From Chitinophagaceae bacterium (lineage in GTDB: Bacteria; Bacteroidota; Bacteroidia; Chitinophagales; Chitinophagaceae), in contig CANBQT010000029.1 of the NCBI GenBank assembly GCA_947371755.1, positions 1 to 39,643 of the forward strand: a DNA stretch of 39,643 nucleotides. The letters run 5' to 3'. Below are positions 35,380 through 39,643 of the stretch, piece after piece (position 1 is the stretch's first letter; each line of letters opens with the position of its first letter). Made by a program: the position numbers and the translations under genes. The notes beneath the pieces are model-generated. The model made no database searches. It had not been told where the DNA came from and saw only the letters and a program-made list of their open reading frames with translations.

Positions 35380-35416
35380 AACCATTACAAGCTGAAAACT
35401 TGTAATGGTTTTTTTT
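35380..35416 (+). terminator. Terminator of the 602-aa gene, abutting the next start codon
   Basis: AACCATTACAAG and CTTGTAATGGTT form a perfect 12-bp stem around CTGAAAA and are followed by six T beyond the stem. The next gene's ATG (35417) follows directly. Confidence 0.85.
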
Positions 35417-36004
35417 ATGGATTTTAATCAGCTTAGTTATAATGATCATACACTATTTCATATGCTAAGGCATTTTGAGTATGTGAATGAGCAGGCAAGA
35501 ATATGTTTAAATGATAGGGGTTACAGCATGGAGTCCATTGATGAAAACCTTGCTATGCCAGGATCGAAATTTCATTCAAGTTTTGCAACGGATATCAAAT
35601 CACTGGTTGCACAATTGAAAATTGGAAAGCAGATTCAAATACAAGAAAGAAAAAAATACCAGGAAATAGTGCTCAGTTTTGAAAAATTTAATTTGGCAGA
35701 TGGGATAGGGAGTATGGGAATTTGTTTACTTAATGAACTTGATACACTTAATGCAAAACAACCAGTCTTAAAATTCAATAGAGGTGTACAACTTTGGCAT
35801 TCTCTAGTTTCAAAATTGCCCAACACCTATGAAATGACCGTTGTTCTTAAGAAGCAAAAAAATTCTTATTTTTTAATCACTGCTTTTCCAGGATTACCAG
35901 CACTTCCGATTCCTCATAAGAAAATGAATTTAGTAGAATTGGAATTATCTAAAGAATTTTGGAAGGATAAAGTGTTTTTAGAAAAAGTAAAAAGTAAAAA
36001 GTAA
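35417..36004 (+). CDS. Unrecognised 195-aa protein
   Basis: Start is ATG 35417 (MDFNQLSYNDHTL), because the in-frame ATG at 35405 lies inside the 3' arm of the preceding terminator. The product is charged, with no signal or membrane helix. The N-terminal half is helical (FHMLRHFEYVNEQARICLNDRG). The C-terminal part has strand motifs YEMTVVLKKQKNSYFLITAFPG. The latter resembles the core of some small toxin/nuclease domains, but this is only a shape impression. The stop codon lies in a heptamer repeat (35982-36034). Since the gene begins right after a terminator, transcription may come from read-through. Function unknown. Confidence 0.6.
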   Translation: MDFNQLSYNDHTLFHMLRHFEYVNEQARICLNDRGYSMESIDENLAMPGSKFHSSFATDIKSLVAQLKIGKQIQIQERKKYQEIVLSFEKFNLADGIGSMGICLLNELDTLNAKQPVLKFNRGVQLWHSLVSKLPNTYEMTVVLKKQKNSYFLITAFPGLPALPIPHKKMNLVELELSKEFWKDKVFLEKVKSKK

Positions 36005-36034
36005 AAAGTAAAAAGTAAAAAGTAAAAAGTAAAA
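35982..36034. repeat. Tandem heptamer repeat AAAAAGT x7
   Basis: Seven exact copies of AAAAAGT (35982-36030) and a partial copy (AAAA). The unit is not a multiple of three, so copy-number change alters the reading frame. The last codons and stop (TAA at 36002-36004) of the 195-aa gene lie within it. Every frame through the array meets TAA within 21 nt, so only the last residues change. Confidence 0.9.
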
Positions 36035-36043
36035 CAAGAACAA

Positions 36044-36649
36044 TTAATAGTTCGAAATTTTCAATAATTGAAAGAATTTACTTTCCTCCAATTCCATCAC
36101 TTCACCAGCTTGCATATTACCCAGTTCAATATCTTCAATCGACACTCGAATCAACCTTTTACATTTATGATGTAGGGCTGCCACCATTTTTCGAACCTGA
36201 TGAAATTTGCCTTCCGTTAATTGTATCAACAGCCAGGTATGGGGAAGATGTGAAGGAATCTCATAAGCTGGAGAGTCTAAATGAGATGGTTTTGCTACTA
36301 TTTCAACATGGCAGGGTTGTGTTATATATTCCCCACCGCCCTTAATTTGAATAGAAACCCCCTCTCTTAATTTTTGCAATGTTTCATTCTTTACGCAATT
36401 CTTTACTTGAATCAGATAGGTTCTGCCATGAGCAGTTTCTCCCTGAAATAAAAGCCTTGTTACTTTGGGATTGGTGGTAAGTAGGAGCAAACCTTCAGAA
36501 TGGTTATCTAGCCTTCCAATGGCATGTATGCCTTCAGGGAAGGGGAAATTCAAATCGCCTAGAAGCCGAACCTGATGAGAACTGATAAATTGCGATACCA
36601 TGTCATAAGGTTTATGAATTACAAAATATCTATAAGCCTTATCCAACAT
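36044..36649 (-). CDS. 23S rRNA pseudouridine synthase, RluE-like
   Basis: The 201-aa protein is of the RsuA/RluB/E/F family. The catalytic aspartate is D48 in IHAIGRLDNHSEGLLLLT. Other marks are YFVIHKPYDMVSQF at the start, GRTYLIQV and EGKFHQVRKMVAALHH. There is no N-terminal S4 domain, and the length is close to E. coli RluE (about 217 aa), which modifies U2457 in 23S rRNA. RluF-like or RsuA-like enzymes usually have an S4 domain, so RluE is the best fit. The gene ends next to the heptamer repeat and is convergent with the 195-aa gene. Confidence 0.88.
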   Translation of the reverse strand: MLDKAYRYFVIHKPYDMVSQFISSHQVRLLGDLNFPFPEGIHAIGRLDNHSEGLLLLTTNPKVTRLLFQGETAHGRTYLIQVKNCVKNETLQKLREGVSIQIKGGGEYITQPCHVEIVAKPSHLDSPAYEIPSHLPHTWLLIQLTEGKFHQVRKMVAALHHKCKRLIRVSIEDIELGNMQAGEVMELEESKFFQLLKISNY

Positions 36650-36739
36650 CTGCGTTTGTATTGATAAAATGAAGATATAAAAGAAATCCTGTTTTCATTT
36701 CACATAAAAACTACCTTTATGTTCTATTAAATTTCAATC

Positions 36740-36982
36740 ATGCTAACTAATAACGATATCCTCAAAAAAATACGCGTAGCACTTTCATTACGTACCGAAG
36801 ACATGATTCATATTCTATCATTGGTAGATTTTAAAATTACCAAAGGTGCATTAGGCGATCTGTTCCGTCACGAAGATCATCCAAATTATGTGGAAGCCGG
36901 AGATCAGGTGTTACGAAATTTTTTAAATGGGTTAGTCATTCATATGCGCGGGAAACAGGAAGAACAGCAGAAAGAAAAATAA
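36740..36982 (+). CDS. DUF1456 (YehS-like) protein with a single repeat
   Basis: The 80-aa protein carries one DUF1456 repeat: MLTNNDILKKIRVALSLRTEDMIHIL, FKITKGALGDLFRHEDHPNYVEAG and QVLRNFLNGLVIHMRG. E. coli YehS-type members have two such repeats in about 150 aa; only one is present here and the end is a charged tail (EEQQKEK). No adjacent second repeat or frameshift is seen downstream. Function is unknown. It lies between a pseudouridine synthase (divergent) and the glucosidase gene 147 bp later. Confidence 0.8.
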   Translation: MLTNNDILKKIRVALSLRTEDMIHILSLVDFKITKGALGDLFRHEDHPNYVEAGDQVLRNFLNGLVIHMRGKQEEQQKEK

Positions 36983-37012
36983 ATCCTGTTTAGCTATATC
37001 AAATTTGTTTCT

Positions 37013-37022
37013 CAAACGTTTG
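37013..37022. promoter_or_regulatory. CAAACGTTTG palindrome, possible LacI-type operator
   Basis: A perfect 10-bp palindrome with central CG, typical of LacI-family operator cores, lies 108 bp upstream of the glucosidase ATG. A LacI-family regulator is not in the window. The short length makes chance occurrence possible. Confidence 0.35.
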
Positions 37023-37129
37023 CGTTACTTGCTGTGTATTATTTCAAGGAATAATTACCCTTTATTTTCCTATATTCATTGCTGATTTTGTAACAAAAAC
37101 TTAATCAGGAGATCACGAATTTTTTAAGA

Positions 37130-39643
37130 ATGACTGCAGAGCAACAAAGACTGAAAGTAAATGCGGGAAAGAAAGTGCCATTAGAACAATGGGGGCCTTA
37201 TCTCTCTGAAAGGCAATGGGGTACAGTTCGGGAAGATTATAGTGGAAATGGTGATGCCTGGAATTACTTTCCGTTTAATCATGCTCATAGCAGAGCTTAT
37301 CTCTGGGGTGAAGATGGTTTGGGTGGCATTTCGGACTTTTTTGGAAATATGTGTTTTGCAATTTCTTTATGGAATGGTAAGGATGATATTTTAAAAGAGC
37401 GATTATTTGGACTTGGAAATTATCAAGGGAATCACGGAGAAGATGTAAAAGAGTTATACTACTATTTAGATAATATACCATCGCATTATTATATGCAGAT
37501 GCTGTATAAATATCCTCAGGAAGCTTTCCCTTATCAGCAATTAATTGATGCAAATGCTAGTCGCTCTAAAAACGAACCTGAATTTGAAATTCTAGACACT
37601 GGAGTATTTGATAACAACAAATATTTCGATGTATTTATAACCTATGCGAAATATAGTAAAAGGGATATTGGAATAAAAATTGAAATTATAAATCGAGGTA
37701 AGGAAGCAGCCCCAATTACATTATTGCCCAACCTTTGGTTTTATAATCGCTGGCAACAAAATGACCTCAGTAAGAAGCCAGTCATAGAAGAAGTAAAAGA
37801 AGGAGTTGTACGTGCTACACATGAACGTTTGGGAAGCTATTATTTGTATTATCAAAAATCGAATGATCGTTTTTTTACAGAGAACGAAACAAATACAGAA
37901 AAACTTTACGGGATACCAAACGAATCAAAGTTTTTAAAAGATGCCTTCAATGATGCCGTAATTGTACAGAAAGATGTACAGGCATTAAGAGATAAAACAT
38001 CCGGTACAAAATTCGCACCAGTTTATAATTTAAAGATCCCAGGAGGGGCTTCTAAAACCATTTATTTAAGATTGGGTGACGTATTAATTGATGCACCTTT
38101 TTCAAAAGGGTATGAAAGTATATTTCAACAAAGAAAATCGGAGGCGGATGATTTTTATAATGAAGTATTGCCAGATTATCTGAATGCCGATACCAGAAAT
38201 ATTCAACGTCAGGCTTTAGCTGGTTTATTATGGAGTAAACAATACTACCACTACGATATCGAAAAATGGATCAGTAATAGTGATAAGATTGCTCCTAACA
38301 CCGATCAGAGAAGAAATGGAAGAAACCACGATTGGCAACACCTGAAAAATCAGGACGTTATTTTAATGCCAGATAAGTGGGAATATCCATGGTATGCTGC
38401 CTGGGACTTAGCCTTTCATTGTGTGCCGATGGCTATGATCGATCCCACATTTGCCAAACATCAATTGAGTTTGGTGATGCGGGAATGGTACATGAAACCA
38501 GATGGCCAGCTCCCCGCTTATGAATGGAATTTCAGTGATGTAAACCCTCCAGTTCAGGCGTGGGCAGCATTGCAAGTATATAATATAGAGAAGAAACAAA
38601 CAGGAAAGGGAGACATAGTATTTCTTAAAAAAATCTTTCAAAAGTTGATCATCAATTTTACTTGGTGGATCAATCGTAAGGATAAGAACGGTAATAATAT
38701 TTTCGAAGGAGGCTTCCTCGGGTTAGATAATATTGGTGTGTTCAATCGAAGTATCCAATTACATAGTCAGGCACAATTAGAACAAGCAGACGGCACAAGT
38801 TGGATGGGAATGTATGCATTGAATTTGATGGATATGGCCATTGAGATATCTATGCAGGATGAATCATTCGAAGATTCGGCAACCAAATTCTTTGAACATT
38901 TTGTACTGATTGCAGAAGCCTTGAATGAAATGGGAATGTGGAATGATGAAGACAAGTTTTATTATGATACACTAGGTTTGCCTGGGAATAAACCCATTCA
39001 ATTACGGATCCAATCTATTGTTGGGTTAACTTCTTTGTTTGCAGTATCTATAATCAATAAAAAGGTATTTGAAAAGCTGCAGGATTTTACAAAACGTATC
39101 ACCTGGTTTGAACAATACCGGTTAAAAAACAAAAAATTCTGGCCTAATGAAGAAAAGGCAGAAGAAGATAAGATCCTGATCTCTCTGATTCCTAAAGATC
39201 GTTTGATTGCCTTATTGCAAAGGCTATTGAACGAAACTGAATTTTTATCTCCCGGCGGTATCAGGGCATTATCAAAATATCACGAAGCCAATCCGTATAG
39301 TGTAAATATTGAGGGTACAGATTATTCTATCAAGTATGATCCAGGAGATAGTACTTCTGATTTCTTTGGCGGGAATAGTAACTGGCGCGGTCCTGTTTGG
39401 ATGCCCATCAACTATTTGATCATTCAGAGTATTAAGAAATTCGGAGAATTTTACGATGAATCATTAACGATTGATTATCCAACAGGGTCTGGAAACTTTA
39501 TGTCGCTTACCGAAGTTTCGAATGAATTAACCAAACGTGTGATCAGTTTATTTGAATTGGATGGAGCAAATTGTAGACAATTAAATGCGGAGCAAAACTG
39601 GTTCTACTGTTTGCCTGAAAATAAAGACCTGATTTTATTTTAT
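37130..39643 (+). CDS. GH63-like glucosidase, C-terminus cut by window edge
   Basis: ATG 37130 opens a frame continuous for 838 codons to the window end. Motifs include LSERQWGTVREDYSGNGDAW, RAYLWGEDGLGGISDFFGN, EYPWYAAWDLAFHC (near residue 421; Asp in AAWDLAF is the likely general acid), AYEWNFSDVNPPVQAW, GTSWMGMYALNLMDMA and NWRGPVWMPINYLI. This is the (alpha/alpha)6-barrel architecture of bacterial GH63-related glucosidases. The usual length is about 870-890 aa, so only about 30-50 residues are missing. It cleaves an alpha-glucoside or related sugar, in the cytoplasm (no signal peptide). The AGGAGA upstream (18 nt) is far from the start, so the ribosome site is weak. Confidence 0.88.
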   Translation, partial: MTAEQQRLKVNAGKKVPLEQWGPYLSERQWGTVREDYSGNGDAWNYFPFNHAHSRAYLWGEDGLGGISDFFGNMCFAISLWNGKDDILKERLFGLGNYQGNHGEDVKELYYYLDNIPSHYYMQMLYKYPQEAFPYQQLIDANASRSKNEPEFEILDTGVFDNNKYFDVFITYAKYSKRDIGIKIEIINRGKEAAPITLLPNLWFYNRWQQNDLSKKPVIEEVKEGVVRATHERLGSYYLYYQKSNDRFFTENETNTEKLYGIPNESKFLKDAFNDAVIVQKDVQALRDKTSGTKFAPVYNLKIPGGASKTIYLRLGDVLIDAPFSKGYESIFQQRKSEADDFYNEVLPDYLNADTRNIQRQALAGLLWSKQYYHYDIEKWISNSDKIAPNTDQRRNGRNHDWQHLKNQDVILMPDKWEYPWYAAWDLAFHCVPMAMIDPTFAKHQLSLVMREWYMKPDGQLPAYEWNFSDVNPPVQAWAALQVYNIEKKQTGKGDIVFLKKIFQKLIINFTWWINRKDKNGNNIFEGGFLGLDNIGVFNRSIQLHSQAQLEQADGTSWMGMYALNLMDMAIEISMQDESFEDSATKFFEHFVLIAEALNEMGMWNDEDKFYYDTLGLPGNKPIQLRIQSIVGLTSLFAVSIINKKVFEKLQDFTKRITWFEQYRLKNKKFWPNEEKAEEDKILISLIPKDRLIALLQRLLNETEFLSPGGIRALSKYHEANPYSVNIEGTDYSIKYDPGDSTSDFFGGNSNWRGPVWMPINYLIIQSIKKFGEFYDESLTIDYPTGSGNFMSLTEVSNELTKRVISLFELDGANCRQLNAEQNWFYCLPENKDLILFY

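Noticed and set aside
35405..35416. ATG 35405 as start of the 195-aa gene
   Set aside because: It lies in the 3' arm of the preceding terminator; ATG 35417 in the same frame is the better start.
35982..36034. CRISPR-like repeat array
   Set aside because: The units are 7-nt head-to-tail copies without spacers; no cas genes occur.
37275..38955. Minus-strand frames opposite the glucosidase gene
   Set aside because: Shadows of a continuous 838-codon plus-strand gene with recognisable family motifs.

Overview
The window reads as a chromosomal stretch of a low-GC member of the Bacteroidota, most likely Chitinophagaceae or a near relative. The evidence is a PorP/SprF-type protein paired with a giant secreted protein carrying a gliding-motility type C-terminal (type IX secretion) domain, repeated Bacteroidota-style promoters (TTTG, about 18-21 nt, TAnnTTTG), weak Shine-Dalgarno use, a DUF3667 protein, a bacterial GH3 protein and a Lys/Ala-rich histone-H1-like protein. 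No rRNA, CRISPR array, transposase or integrase was seen.

Left edge (1-1340): the N-terminal part of a type I restriction HsdR subunit runs off the left end. It is followed by about 875 bp without an intact gene, containing decayed reading frames. A sequence resembling a tRNA 3' end at 1275-1293 may mark the edge of a genomic island carrying the restriction system.

1368-9575: a minus-strand type IX pair (1753-aa PKD-like repeat protein, then PorP/SprF), a small membrane protein, and ornithine aminotransferase. 9808-13893: three glycosyltransferases, a tRNA-Gly/tRNA-Leu pair, and small or secreted proteins of unknown function.

14009-26728 is mostly conserved core. It holds a DUF3667-mazG-NtrY-like sensor kinase operon, a PolX-like protein whose polymerase motif looks lost but whose PHP motifs are kept, the Lys/Ala-rich protein, rpmA and rplU with a clear promoter, a GH3-family enzyme, dxr and rseP. 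tmRNA (ssrA) and its terminator follow rseP.

27203-30506: a coupled flavin monooxygenase/alpha-beta hydrolase pair and a GH5 endoglucanase-like protein. 30499-33351: an Rrf2 regulator with a three-cysteine cluster and a QueD homologue, transcribed away from an operon of a U32 (TrhP-like) protein, a one-cluster ferredoxin and a YhbP-like flavin-fold protein. QueD and TrhP-like proteins both belong to tRNA wobble-base modification and appear to share a compact divergent promoter region.

33530-39643: a 602-aa protein of unknown function with features of an FMN TIM barrel and many cysteines, preceded by a possible attenuator; an unrecognised protein whose gene starts directly after a terminator and ends in a heptamer repeat; an RluE-like pseudouridine synthase; a single-repeat DUF1456 protein; and a GH63-like glucosidase that runs off the right end. 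The most unusual items are the wobble-modification/iron-sulfur cluster, the 602-aa protein, the PolX-like protein without its polymerase motif, and the possible island edge. No wholly new system is proven by the sequence alone.
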